A DNA stretch of 64,000 nucleotides from Telmatactis stephensoni (lineage: Eukaryota; Cnidaria; Anthozoa; Actiniaria; Isophelliidae), in contig JALIZF010001417.1 of assembly GCA_029948255.1 (NCBI GenBank), positions 124,001 to 188,000 on the forward strand, written 5' to 3'. Shown here one piece after another: positions 53,801-61,344 of this stretch. A program made the position numbers and the translations under genes. The notes beneath the pieces are model-generated. The model saw only the letters and a program-made list of their open reading frames with translations. It searched no databases and was not told the origin of the DNA. Every line of letters starts with the position of its first letter. Positions within the stretch are counted from its first letter, which is position 1.

Positions 53801-56769
53801 TCCAGCTACCCGCTTAGAGGCGTGGCAGATAGATTACGTTGAGGACATCCACACTCTTCACTCAACTGACCACTCCCCAAAATCCGAGGACAAGTACACC
53901 ATGGACCAGGCGCTCATGATGGACAAAGGTGACTTGATAATCATTTATAATATAATCAGGATAGTACGGATGCTCTAATTGGCCAGAAAACGCTAGTGGA
54001 TGACAAATTAGAACTGATTTCGTGCAAAACGTACAGTCTGAACGTATACGGTATAGTTAGGGTTTTTAGTTCAGAAAATATACCCAATCCAGAATCAATG
54101 TTGCACTCGTACAAGCTGCTTTATAGAAGGAAGGGGAGGAAAGGGAAAGAGAAGAGGCTCAATGGTATGAAAAGGAGATTCATGAATACATTTAGAGAAG
54201 TGAAAAGATAAATGGGTGTTGCTTCTCTTCTTGATCCCTCTTCTGTCTACTATTCAAATACTTTATCTTTGCATATTAGTGGTTTATTAAGTCTCAACGA
54301 TTGCAAAACCCGACAGGACAGGACAGACACCATTTCATGGTCCCTGTTTTAGGGAGGGAAAACTTTCTAAAGCGGACAACTTGGATTGATTATTAAAGAG
54401 TCCGTCTTTTATTGAGCTCATTTTTATTTTATTTTAATGTAGCTCATTGTAATTTTTGTAGATCTCCAAGCCCAAGAACGAACTCCACGCTACCACAAAG
54501 TCCTCGCGTCACCACACCACGTGATGGAGGCAGCTTACTCTTTCCTGATTCGTCCACTCTTCAACATGACCACGTGTCAATCACGTGTCTCGGGTTGCTT
54601 TGTTCTCCTGTCATCATAGAGTCCGTGGAAGGACCTGCGTGTCCTGATGCAACGCATTTTCTATTAGCTGGAACAGAAGTAGGTGGAATTGTGATTAAAA
54701 TCAACTTTGCCTGGTGGAATATATTGCTGAGTCTGTGTATGTTGCTTGTGCTTATGCTATGTCACTAGTGAAAAGACAAGCACGGCTAATGAGCAGTACA
54801 TTGCTGAGTCTGTGTATGTTGCTTGTGCTTATGCTTATGTCACTAGTGAAAAGCCAAGCACTGCTAATGAGTAGTACATTACAGAGTCTGTATGTTGCTT
54901 GTGCTTATGCTTATGTCACTAGTGAAAAGACAAGCACTGCTAATGAGCAGTACATTACTGAGTCTCTGTATGTTGCTTATGCTTATGTCACTAGTGAAAA
55001 GACAAGCACTGCTAATAAGCAGTACATTCCTGAGTCTGTGTATGTTGCTTGTGCTTATGCTTATGTCACTAGTGAAAAGCCAAGCACTGCTAATGAGCAG
55101 TACATTACTGAGTCTGTGTATGTTGCTTGTGCTTATGCTTATGTCACTAGTGAAAAGACAAGCACTGCTAATGAGCAGTACATAACTGAGTCTGTGTATG
55201 TTGCTTGTGCTTATGCTTATGTCACTAGTGAAAAGACAAGCACTGCTAATGAGCAGTACATTACTGAGTCTGTGTATGTTGCTTGTGCTTATGCTTATGT
55301 CACTAGTGAAAAGCCAAGCACTGCTAATGAGCAGTACATTACTGAGTCTGTGTATGTTGCTTGTGCTTATGCTTATGTCACTAGTGAAAAGACAAGCACT
55401 GCTAATGAGCAGTACATTACTGAGTCTGTGTATGTTGCTTGTGCTTATGCTTATGTCACTAGTGAAAAGACAAGCACTGCTAATGAGCAGTACATAACTG
55501 AGTCTGTGTATGTTGCTTGTGCTTATGCTTATGTCACTAGTGAAAAGACAAGCACTGCTAATGAGCAGTACATTACTGAGTCTGTGTATGTTGCTTGTGC
55601 TTATGCTTACCTCACTAGTGAAAAGACAAGCACGGCTAATGAGCAGTACATAACTGAGTCTGTGTATGTTGCTTGTGCTTATGCTTATGTCACTAGTGAA
55701 AAGACAAGCACTGCTAATGAGCAGTACATTACTGAGTCTGCGTATGTTGCTTGTGCTTATGCTTATGACACTAGAGAAAAGACTAGCACTGCTAATGAGC
55801 AGTACATTACTGAGTCTGCGTATGTTGCTTGTGCTTATGCTTATGACACTAGAAAAAAGACTAGCACTGCTAATGAGCAGTACATTACAGAGTCTGTGTA
55901 TGTTGCTTGTGCTTATGCTTATGACACTAGAGAAAAGACAAGCACGGCTAATGAGCAGTACATTACTGAGTCTCTGTATGTTGCTTGTGCTTATGCTTAC
56001 CTCACTAGTGAAAAGACAAGCACGGCTAATGAGCAGTACATAACTGAGTCTGTGTATGTTGCTTGTGCTTATGCTTATGACACTAGAGAAAAGACAAGCA
56101 CTGCTAATGAGTAGTACATTACTGAGTCTGCGTAGTTGATAGTCCCCTTTACTAACTCTGACCGTACGAAAAATAACCGAGTTAAAACCCGTACCGTTTC
56201 CAGATACGAAATCTCTGTGTTATTCTTGTTTTAGGACGGTAGAGTGTTGTTCCTTCACATGTTCTGCAAAGGAATGAAGTACTCCCAGTTAAAAGTACAC
56301 AAGGGCTTGGTAAGACATCATTCTCGTATTAGTCACGTACCGATGCCTTCAATTTCGTTCGTAGGAGCAAGGCTGGCGTATTGCGGGCTAGTATTACGTT
56401 TTTCCTCATTTCTTCATTGGACGCAACGCGTATACACTTAGATTTAGAAGTGCTTAGTTACCTAAGTAAAATCATTCCCATCAAACTAGGAGCTCAAGGG
56501 CTTTCACTCGGGCGTCTGTGGCATAGACCACAGTATTAGTATTGAATGTCTTTTTGATAGACAAAAGGAAAGGTGAACACCACAGTAGCCCGAGTAACTA
56601 GGTGTTGTTTCTCCAGGTTCAGGAAGTCAAGCATGATGAAGATTCCAATACGATGGTCACCCTGTGTCGGTCTGTTGATGGCATTGATGCGCAGTTTTGG
56701 TCACTTCCTAATTTGGCTCTCCTAAGAAAGATCACGTGTGACGGTGACATCACATGTCACGTGCGAATG
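34306..56769 (+). CDS. WD40-repeat protein, WDR87/WDR97-like (16 exons seen, 3' end outside or not found)
   Basis: Exons: 34306-34564, 35423-35509, 46181-46290, 47411-47530, 48194-48282, 49282-49345, 49791-49864, 50279-50358, 50443-50498, 50599-50708, 52027-52233, 53207-53365, 53795-53928, 54443-54678, 56235-56309, 56617-56769. Every junction is GT/AG with matching phase; total 2013 bases, 671 codons. Residues 1-86 are an acidic, Ser-rich N-terminus; the rest is a beta-propeller with blades ending in GGTGGMKFW, AGNDCDGVNVW, ASMDGMVKVF, IDSQQIWIYY and AGTEDGRVLFL. Text such as QFVILDSRGITSW and FNPGRNELITGG resembles large WD40 proteins of the WDR87/WDR97 kind, which are linked to cilia and sperm flagella; that assignment is from memory and tentative. 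The donor at 56770 shows that the gene continues. Introns carry a satellite, the helicase/recombinase element and many MITEs. Confidence 0.75.
34655..34810. mobile_element. 156-bp MITE with GCATAC target duplication
   Basis: Inverted ends AGTGGACCCAGGATTTT / CCTGGATCCACCACT, flanked by GCATAC at 34649-34654 and 34811-34816. The centre has G and C runs. A fragment of the same family (GGATCCAGGGGGTGTCCATA) lies at about 31900-31945. Confidence 0.7.
35423..35509 (+). CDS. WD40 gene exon 2
   Basis: Phase 1-1 exon of 87 bases after TTATTTCTGCAG; encodes TYNYRFRQFVILDSRGITSW, a beta-strand pair typical of a propeller start. The next exon lies 10.7 kb downstream. Confidence 0.75.
35538..35826. repeat. 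GAT/GAG microsatellites
   Basis: GATGATGATGAGGAGGAG-type triplets at about 35541-35590 and a (GAT)n run at about 35788-35822. Frames across them are low-complexity artefacts. Confidence 0.8.
36120..39652. repeat. satellite array in three ordered subfamilies (174, 155-159, 174 bp)
   Basis: About 21 tandem units marked by TAATGGAATATCTGGATAC and ATTCCATGTTATCCGTAATA. Unit starts step by 176, 174, 174 (36120-36643), then 153-159 (36644-38207, with TAGATAGATAGATATATG filler), then exactly 174 (38208-39600, with AAAAACGAATCTTCTCTCTT). Inside the 155-159 block two variants (GGAATATCTGG and GGAATAATTGG) tend to alternate, and inside the last block near-identical pairs and triplets recur. The array is in the WD40 gene intron and stops abruptly at about 39652. 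Confidence 0.95.
39702..40199 (+). promoter_or_regulatory. repeated promoter region of the helicase gene
   Basis: A block containing CGGCCCAGTTAGGCCATAAAA followed by GGGAACTGTACAGTTC occurs at about 39863, 39923 and 40143. A wider segment (CACAGAGGCGGGCCTTTA to TTATTCATCTCACATTC) is present twice (about 39784-39862 and 40060-40142). The last copy places a CATAAAAG TATA-like box about 40 bases before the ATG. The GAACTGTACAGTTC palindrome echoes the GGAAC/GTTCC palindromes at the other end of the unit. Confidence 0.6.
40200..43313 (+). CDS. superfamily 3 (viral-type) DNA helicase, spliced
   Basis: Exons 40200-40401, 40476-40780, 40856-42517 and 42597-43313; short introns, GT/AG junctions, phases 1, 0, 0; 961 residues. 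SF3 helicases are hexameric motors that unwind replication origins in parvoviruses, papillomaviruses and similar small replicons. Motifs seen: Walker A GDTNSGKT (residues 470-477), Walker B VIFIDEA (512-518), motif C CPMLITSQ (553-560) and an arginine-finger-like MDRRLRTYVF (573-582). The N-terminal half has Cys-rich and acidic stretches; I see no HUH nuclease motif. The C-terminus is acidic, with a Lys/Glu-rich likely coiled coil around 725-760. AATAAA at 43381-43386 is the poly(A) signal. Frames are intact, so the gene may be active. Origin could be viral or transposon; family-level identity is uncertain. Confidence 0.8.
43381..43423. terminator. facing poly(A) signals of the two convergent genes
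   Basis: Plus-strand AATAAA at 43381-43386 serves the helicase gene. Minus-strand AATAAA at 43418-43423 overlaps the TAA stop of the recombinase gene at 43419-43421. The two genes share a 105-base gap. Confidence 0.7.
43419..45110 (-). CDS. tyrosine recombinase with C2H2 finger and Myb/SANT domain
   Basis: Single exon, 563 residues; ATG at 45110 (the frame extends upstream only through non-ATG codons). N-terminal C2H2 finger FHCPVEKCSHEEGF...HVKNKH (about residues 35-62). A tyrosine-recombinase catalytic domain follows: KGSRPMTYQYLTVD supplies the first Arg (R303), FKTTARFG a candidate Lys, HPTRYRQ the H-x-x-R (H398, R401), H428, and the nucleophile Y437 nine residues later, the spacing seen in XerD-type enzymes. 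The C-terminus (about 510-560) is a Myb/SANT-like domain: FTPEEDAYLKAGIKRHGYGQWSAIL. Such enzymes cut and rejoin DNA at specific sites; finger and Myb domains would add DNA binding. Upstream are a TATA-like ATAAAATTATAT (45132-45143) and a CCAAT box near 45180. The stop codon overlaps AATAAA. Confidence 0.85.
   Translation of the reverse strand: MSKRARGNIDWSEQDGASPKPKRLHLEADEKDGLFHCPVEKCSHEEGFSSQRGCRKHVKNKHAWFYYFDSKPCTSKQTSDPNQHESEKREQCLTRYVASFDINSTIGTQFEKWLTGSGGGCKSQRQTQQIVRRSFKYLKFCCDGDEEEDLTWDLVDFSLSSPNFLFKFVDAMQTDWGLGHSGRIAYLDSISDLIDFRKVIGITSESVLRNLTSTEVYLKRARKTVSKMMRLQWTSDLDIDTLESKGHWATLDELLHVVTYHLPRYDTVSKLCKEKPNKATPSDLSFATRFVAVYLFIKVKGSRPMTYQYLTVDMVKTAKDNDGFIDQKKFKTTARFGFDSLYLSQASMQVLDSYIAHVRPLLKPTCEYVLVTLKGQQHTKIGQLMSRMVFEATGKFIHPTRYRQIVETASHQQLISSEQESITEDQKHSSVVAKVHYQKRRSRDVATKAHECLKKLHGEKGSQLEGEVSSRLSDSPNTSPEKDSPSDTQDDSVNKPDQPTTNDRTAQKRKILLFTPEEDAYLKAGIKRHGYGQWSAILKDSRYKFQKGRTGNSLLNRAMRKFK
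45190..45560. promoter_or_regulatory. array of p53-type half-sites, 20-bp period
   Basis: At 45202-45221 AGGCATGTTCAAACATGTCT is a full p53-family consensus (two RRRCWWGYYY with no spacer). From 45280 to 45469 ten further RRRCWWGYYY decamers (GGGCATGTTC, GGACATGTTT, then GGGCAAGTTT) occur every 20 bases, alternating with decamers such as GAACAAGAAC; 45480 is degenerate. AGACATGTTT (45510) and AAACAAGTTT (45540) also match. The array lies 90-450 bases upstream of the recombinase start. It may instead be a set of iterons bound by an element protein. Confidence 0.65.
45579..45960. promoter_or_regulatory. cluster of GGAAC-N4-GTTCC palindromes
   Basis: Six exact copies start at 45579, 45647, 45672, 45697, 45724 and 45753 (for example GGAACAAACGTTCC); degenerate copies lie near 45630, 45805, 45831 and 45943. 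Spacing is mostly 25-29 bases, about 2.5 helical turns. A dyad-symmetric protein site repeated this way suits an origin or a recombinase accessory site. Confidence 0.7.
46181..46290 (+). CDS. WD40 gene exon 3
   Basis: Phase 1-0 exon after TTCACTTTCAG; encodes VTRHLNYPAYQFNVLRMIIF and RKFNVYFALSKDYALK. It supplies exactly the phase change needed between exons 2 and 4. Confidence 0.75.
46356..46595. mobile_element. MITE made of AAGATCTTA palindromes
   Basis: Ends CCCAGGTGGAAA / TTTCCACCTGGG. The 215-base interior is almost entirely overlapping copies of TTATAAGATCTTATTAAGAT-type sequence, so it can form many alternative hairpins. No target duplication is clear. Confidence 0.65.
46600..47400. 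other. intron without recognised features
   Basis: No exon or clear repeat apart from a weak inverted pair at about 47190-47235 (GCCTGAGTTGCTGG / CCAGCAACACAGGC). Confidence 0.35.
47411..47530 (+). CDS. WD40 gene exon 4
   Basis: Phase 0-0, 40 codons: VFNLNFHEVISVSAEMHSVL then FNPGRNELITGGTGGMK, ending in a WD40 blade strand that continues into exon 5. Confidence 0.8.
48194..48282 (+). CDS. WD40 gene exon 5
   Basis: Phase 0-2; encodes FWRFGELSKDKRKSWHNESR and MANYGLVLR. The FW completes the GGMKFW blade end from exon 4. Confidence 0.75.
48940..49126. mobile_element. MITE with ends TGTGCATAATTACGCGTCC
   Basis: Left arm through AGCCAGACTAAAGTC and GGGATTTGGTCAATAGGCTA is complemented on the right (TAGCCTATTGACCAAATTCC ... 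GGACGCGTAGTTTTGCACA). No coding capacity. Confidence 0.65.
49282..49864 (+). CDS. WD40 gene exons 6 and 7
   Basis: Exon 6 (49282-49345, phase 2-0) encodes ASYPKMGGSWVKHVELDVAM. Exon 7 (49791-49864, phase 0-2) encodes RLYCLSERNVVAYDMIGNEL. Donors GTACAG and GTAAGC. Confidence 0.75.
49870..50215 (+). repeat. (CCTT)n/(CTTC)n pyrimidine tract
   Basis: About 340 bases of CCTTCCCT-type tetranucleotide repeat in the intron before exon 8. Long Ser/Pro/Phe-rich open frames across it are artefacts of the repeat. Confidence 0.9.
50279..50708 (+). CDS. WD40 gene exons 8, 9 and 10
   Basis: Exons 50279-50358 (phase 2-1), 50443-50498 (1-0) and 50599-50708 (0-2). Together they encode two blades: AHRGPVTGCVYSISCNLLVT with AGNDCDGVNVW, then IMIHPEASGVVITASMDG ending KVF. 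Confidence 0.8.
50862..51145. mobile_element. MITE with about 115-bp inverted arms
   Basis: Left arm AAGAGAGCATAATACTAAGA... through AGTAACTTCGCCATCGCGCG matches the complement of the right arm to about 95 percent by eye. A short AT-rich loop contains AAACGGCCCCGTC. Confidence 0.7.
51580..51684. mobile_element. 105-bp MITE with TAGACTGCGAGCAGTCCC ends
   Basis: Perfect 18-base inverted ends around a short T-rich loop. Related ends are common in other foldback elements; here there is no open frame. Confidence 0.65.
52027..52233 (+). CDS. WD40 gene exon 11
   Basis: Phase 2-2 exon of 207 bases: LPVFHEGINWMECVSSKIIY, FALNHVVDFWALSRCC and SSRVMAVGNDSR. Rich in CACGTG- and GACGTC-type codons compared with the flanking AT-rich introns, consistent with true coding sequence. 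Confidence 0.75.
52320..52740 (+). repeat. diverged copy of FN3-cassette intron sequence
   Basis: Shares TTGTGATATTGTTTAAAC, GAAAGCTTTCCTGAGTTTT, TAGCAAAATTTCTGAGTGGG and GTTGATATATTATCAGTCTG with the introns at about 15070-15850 (and copies 2 and 3). So that intron segment is itself part of a dispersed repeat. Confidence 0.6.
53207..53928 (+). CDS. WD40 gene exons 12 and 13
   Basis: Exon 12 (53207-53365, phase 2-2): IRLMSRDGRSLSTVLPPPSI, then LLIDSQQIWIYYT. Exon 13 (53795-53928, phase 2-1): TNPATRLEAWQIDYVEDIHT, then KYTMDQALMMDK. A MITE family B relative lies between them. Confidence 0.75.
53558..53690. mobile_element. MITE family B, degenerate copy
   Basis: TTTCGTATGAGTGTGCGGAA left end and GTCAGTGCCGTGTTGTCTAT interior match 16358-16487; right end decayed. 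Confidence 0.6.
54443..54678 (+). CDS. WD40 gene exon 14
   Basis: Acceptor chosen at TTTTAATGTAG/CTCATTG because it alone matches phase 1 of exon 13; the nearer TTTTTGTAG at 54462 would break frame. Encodes CNFCRSPSPRTNSTLPQSPR, DHVSITCLGLLCSPVIIES and HFLLAGTE. The donor GAA/GTAGGT joins to DGRVLFL of exon 15, restoring a blade end. Confidence 0.75.
54715..56140 (+). repeat. 78-bp minisatellite, about 18 copies, in an intron
   Basis: Unit GAGTCTGTGTATGTTGCTTG + TGCTTATGCTTATGTCACTA + GTGAAAAGACAAGCACTGCT + AATGAGCAGTACATTACT. A few units lack six bases. Because 78 is a multiple of three, two frames stay open for hundreds of codons. The exon 14 frame itself stops at 54768, and exons 14 and 15 join across the array, so it is very likely not translated. 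Confidence 0.9.
56235..56769 (+). CDS. WD40 gene exons 15 and 16
   Basis: Exon 15 (56235-56309, phase 0-0): DGRVLFLHMFCKGMKYSQLK. Exon 16 (56617-56769, phase 0-0): VQEVKHDEDSNTMVTLCRSV, DAQFWSLPNLALLRKIT. A strong GTAAGTA donor follows at 56770, so more exons exist beyond; none was found up to 64000. Confidence 0.75.
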
Positions 56770-57388
56770 GTAAGTACGAAATAATTCTGTCTAAACTACA
56801 GTCAGTGACACATTTGCTTAGGACTGGAAGTCGAAATGAATTTTGTACGCGTGTAAAATCTGTGTTGATCCCCCTCCCCCAAGCAATGTTGTGTGTCAAG
56901 TTGAGGACGGATACGCGACCTAACTTCCATTGGCGCAACATTGCATGAGGGGAAAGGGCGCAGTACATCTCTTATTTCATACAAACACGTTTTATTGGCC
57001 ATTTAGCATTTACTTATAAAGTTTAATTTTTTCAATCAAGTGGGTTTAATGTACCAACAGTTGTGTCTATGATTGTAGACTAGAATTGCGTATAGCTAAA
57101 GTTAGTTTCTAAACAACATGGCGGCAAGTTTCTTTGCGTATCACATGTTAACCGATAATTTTTTTTAAATTTAATAGTATGAGTGTGAACGTAGCTTTTA
57201 CCAAAGCTAGTCTTCAACGGTCAAATTATAGACCTCTGGATGAAAAATAAACCCCAACATAAAATTTTCGTCGATGGATTAAGAGGATTAATCTTAGATA
57301 CTTTTAAAACTTCAAAAGGGCTCAATTTCTGTATGTGAGAAATTCACGCAATGCGCGCAATGCATGTCGGCTGATTATAGCTCTTTAA
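56770..57388. other. intron or intergenic region, no recognised feature
   Basis: No exon or RNA gene seen. A CCCCCTCCCCC tract occurs at about 56870. Confidence 0.35.
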
Positions 57389-57795
57389 AGTGCCCCTAAC
57401 CCCTAAATTGAAATTTTGATAATCGTTACTTCATGAATGGAAATGTTTAATTTGAAAATATCTCTGGATATAAAATCATCTCCTTTCAGAACATTAAGCA
57501 TTTGAAGTCGGAAAATGCAAATGAGATGACGTAAAGAAAAAGGAATTTGCATGATTTTGTCTCCAATTTTGAAACAAGTGTGTTTGAGTTAGGTGGTAAA
57601 AACATTCGCCATACTTTGTATTTTAGCAATGAAAATGTTTTGCAAATTTAAAAATAGTATAAAATTCATCTCCTACGTCATCTCATTTGTATTTTCAGAT
57701 TTCAATTTGCTTAATCCTCAGAAAGGAGATGATTTATCCTTTTCCATTCATGAAGAAACGATTATCAAAATTTCAATTTAGGGGTTAGGGGCACT
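57389..57795. mobile_element. 407-bp TTAA-flanked MITE (piggyBac-like)
   Basis: Ends AGTGCCCCTAACCCCTAAAT / complement, directly flanked by TTAA (57385-57388 and 57796-57799). Subterminal arms (AATGCAAATGAGATGACG and its complement) are also inverted. Confidence 0.75.
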
Positions 57796-57799
57796 TTAA

Positions 57800-58930
57800 G
57801 GCTTTAACGCATCTAACGCATCAATGGAGTTGCCTTTTCAAATTGATCTGGTTTATTGTGGCGTAGCGTATGTGGTTTAGAGTTTTATTGAGTATCCTAG
57901 TCCAAATCAATGTCAGATCCCCCTGTCAACAGTGACTGTTCGTGAGTGCTGATTTTATCTTTCAAGGAAGTCTAGCACTGTTTAAATCTTATGGTGTACA
58001 ATTAGATTCTATTTTTATTGAGGATATTTGATATGGGCCAAGATTATTTGATGGAAATCTTTCAAATACGTTTTGCCGACAATCCTGTATTCAGGAATGA
58101 ATTTGATTATTTTGAAGTTTTGAACCATTTCTTTTTCTATTGCTTCTTCTTATTTGAATTTTGATACTCCTTTTTTCATTTGTTTTGTTTCAACAATTTT
58201 AATACTTTTTTTTTCGTTCGTTTTATTTCAGTTTCATCGATTATTATTGTTCTATAATTCATGTTTTAATTCTTATTCAATTATTTTCCCCATCTTACTT
58301 AATTCTCATTGATATTGGCTTTCCATTAGTCCCTCTTATTTCATAAACTGATTAGGTATTTAAAATCTTATTTCTGGCTTTGTCTGGCAGCCTAATTATG
58401 CTAGTATTATATTAAATATAAAAAAATCGTCGCGACTTCGGAAAAACCTTTTTAAATTCCTCCAGAAGAAATCTTTTTTCTATTTTCCAAAGCTTTAATT
58501 AATAAAATTATAATTTGAAGATGCCGATTTTCATGTTTATTATATATATATTAAAGTGACTACCAAATGAAAGAAAATTTCGAATCAAAACCTTTGGAAA
58601 TGGGTGTGGCCGTATAGTTGGAAGCAACGTATACCGCATTGATATTTGTAGTATTGAAAAACTGTTGCGTTACGTTTGCAAATAAGTATCTTAGAACTGT
58701 TTTTCAAGTCAATATTGCTCATAGTAAAACACAGCTTTTATAAAATATCTGCTGTGCTTTGAAGTTTCAATAAATATAAATAGACTTTTCCCGAATTCGT
58801 TGCAATGACCACGGCGAGATTCAAGGCGAGGCTTGACTTTAAAGAAGACGTCCTTTAGGAGGGAGGTGGGCGTGCCTACACGTGGTTTTTGTGGTGTCCT
58901 CGTGGCTTCAATAGACAGAATACAGTAAAT
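57800..58930. other. AT-rich non-coding region
   Basis: T-rich sequence with no exon, RNA gene or clear inverted repeat. Confidence 0.35.
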
Positions 58931-59205
58931 CAGGGTTCACTCGGACATGGAAAAGTCTTGAAAAGTCCTGGCATTCAAAAAAATACCAAGGTCATGGAAA
59001 TATTATGGAATTTTAGATTTTTGCCCAAAATGTTTTAAGCTTTAGGCTAGAAATAAAGACATCTTGAAATTTTTGTCGAGCACCAAAATCTCTGAACAGC
59101 TGTCAATTTTAAAAACATGGAATTGGATTAAGTCAAGAAAAGTAGTCATGAAAAAGCTATGTAAAAATGATGAAATTTTGTGTCATATTTTCTGTGTGAA
59201 CCCTG
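58931..59205. mobile_element. hAT-like MITE with CAGGGTTCAC ends
   Basis: Left end CAGGGTTCACTCGG, right end GTGTGAACCCTG. The interior (TGGAAAAGTCTTGAAAAGTC) resembles a segment at about 51160-51230. CAGGGTTC termini are usual for hAT elements; no target duplication was confirmed. Confidence 0.55.
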
Positions 59206-60235
59206 TAGGATTTGAAAACCAGAGCTTCGACTTGGTGGGGATTTTTTGAACACAGTGCGTGACATCACCGTGATAAAAGTCACAAGGTGTGCAAAAGGTG
59301 TGCAAACTCCCACTGAATCCATTGTTACGATGTCTGTCATGAGAATTCAGAAAAGGTGTATTTCCCCACTAGTTTAATTTTGAAACTAATCCTTTAAAAA
59401 TTTAGCCTAAATACAAATTACACACCAAAAACCCCTAAACTTGACCTCAACATCTTTAATGTGACAGTTTTTGGTTTGCGAGAAGATATCATTTTTCATT
59501 GTCCTTTTATCAGAAATCTAACCATTAATCACTGTCTTTGGATCCTTGTATCTAAATAAGCCAACATAAGTATATTCTGTCAACTGCTTTTTAATGTTCT
59601 AGTACATTTGTTAGATGCATGTAGAAGTGGCTTTTTTCAAGTAGCTGGAGGGCAAGGTGTTACGAGTCTTTCCCATCTTCAGGGGTTTTTTTCTTCCTTA
59701 GAATTGACATTTTGCAGATCTTTCCATTTAGAGGAAATGTTTTAAAATGCCATGGAATTCCTTAACTTATCTCATTTTTACGATTGAATTTTAGATTTCT
59801 ATATTGATTGGAAAATGTATCTTTCACAAAACTGATTTTAATTCTTTTATGTTTGCCAAGAGGCTTTTTTTTCTTATGATTCATGTTTCATCGGGGTCCT
59901 TCAAGGGGAATGTGGGCGACCCTACACGTGGTTTTTATCGTCTCCATGTAAAAGGTCGCGAATGCTAGCTGGAAAAATGGAGCGTCGGTGTGATTCAGTG
60001 TAGTTCCTCAAGAGAGGAAGATGGGCGTGTCTACACGTGGTTTTTGATGTCTTCATGTGGAAGGTCATGATCAAGAATGCTAATTATCTTAGAGAGAAAG
60101 CATCCGTTCATTCATATTTCGTACAATCCTTTAAGGGAAGGTGGGCGTGTCTACACGTGGATTTTGGTGGCTATTTACAAGCATGAGCGAGGAGAAGCAA
60201 TTTAAACCAGTGACGACCTAGAACAAATTCAGGCC

Positions 60236-60301
60236 AGAGCGGGACTGGAACCGAGACCACCGGATTACGACACCACCACTCTGACCACTCGACAATGCTA
60301 C
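60236..60301 (-). repeat. tRNA-like fragment (SINE)
   Basis: Minus strand reads GTCGAGTGGTCAGAGTGGTG (A-box-like) and GGTTCCAGTCCC (B box) about 30 bases later. Anticodon arm not clean; probably a SINE head. Confidence 0.5.
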
Positions 60302-60821
60302 TTTTCCTCTTTTAGTAAAGGGACATTCGTGTGTTTCATATTCCGTAGTAGTCCTTCAATGGAATATGGGCGTGTCTACACGTGGTTTTGTCTTGTCCAC
60401 GTTAGCACGACGGAGTCATGTGACTTCTTGGTGTATGTTCCAATAGAGCTAAATGGAATCAGTTGATATCTAAACTAAGCTATTCGGTCGTGTACTATAA
60501 ATTGTACTACGAAACGGTCACTTGAAGCAGTGCCACACCCTAAAACAATTGGCCCTATCTCCAAAATGTTGCAATTACAGCTATCAAAACTCGATTCCAA
60601 CTAAATGGTCTAAATCCTTTAGACTAATTTCGATCTCTTTGTTCTTGCTTATTGGCACTTCCAACGGCTTTGTCTGTTTTGTTCTTGCCGTCTAAGAATT
60701 CGAGTTATCAAAGTTGACTTTGGTTCAGTGGCTACATTGATGTATTCCTATCATCACCGCTTATGATTATGATTATGATTACCACTTAAATAAGTTTATA
60801 ATGCGACAGGACGTTATGTAT

Positions 60822-60992
60822 GATGATGGTGATGATGATGATGATGATGTCGATGATGATGATGATGACGATGTCGATGATGATGATGGTGGTGGTGGTG
60901 ATGGTGATGATGACGATGATGATGATGATGATGTCGATGATGGTGGTGGTGGTGGTGGTGATGATGATGATGTTGATGATGATGTCGTGTGA
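60822..60992. repeat. (GAT)n/(GGT)n microsatellite
   Basis: About 170 bases of GAT, GTC and GGT triplets. Runs of Asp/Gly or His/Ile frames on either strand are artefacts. Confidence 0.95.
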
Positions 60993-61001
60993 TAGAGTCG
61001 A

Positions 61002-61132
61002 TTTCATATGACTGGGAAAACGGTACGGTCACTACACGGTACGGCTCTGGCAGTATTTTCAAATGTTTTTGTAGAGATTACGGCACTGACACGGTCACTG
61101 CACGGCGCAGTAACTTTCCTATTCATACGAAA
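61002..61132. mobile_element. MITE family B, fifth copy
   Basis: TTTCATATGACTGGGAAAAC left end and TTCATACGAAAA right end with an ACGGTCACTACACGG interior, directly after the GAT microsatellite. Confidence 0.6.
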
Positions 61133-61344
61133 ACTGCATGATCTAAACTTATTGATTAGTTCAAATTACAAGGTATATGTTTCAATATAGCTGGCTCCAT
61201 TTTTATCAGTTCAATCAAGATACGAGTTTATTAGATTTTCTTGGATATAGAATATTGATTACTGTCGGAAATTAGGACGAAAATACTTGATCGTAATAAA
61301 AGGAGTGGATTTGTAAGGAAATTACTGAGAAACGAAGGGCGAAT

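Larger units (their letters stand above)
58867..60386 (+). repeat. five copies of a TGGGCGTGTCTACACGTGGT motif
   Basis: Starts at 58867, 59913, 60022, 60142 and 60367. The 20-base core is nearly invariant (58867 has GCC for GTC; 59913 has GACC for GTGT) while flanks (TCCTTCAAGGGAA before, GTCTTCATGTGGAAGGTC after) are looser. Units are 100-230 bases apart except the first. Confidence 0.7.

Noticed and set aside
54462..54470. Nearer acceptor TTTTTGTAG for WD40 exon 14
   Set aside because: It gives a premature stop when joined to exon 13; the acceptor ending at 54442 keeps frame.
54714..56114. 466-codon open frame of 26-residue repeats
   Set aside because: Product of a 78-base minisatellite. 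The preceding exon frame stops at 54768 and exons 14 and 15 join across it in phase.
60786..61062. Asp-rich, Met-rich, Ile-rich and His-rich frames
   Set aside because: All are readings of a GAT/GGT microsatellite.
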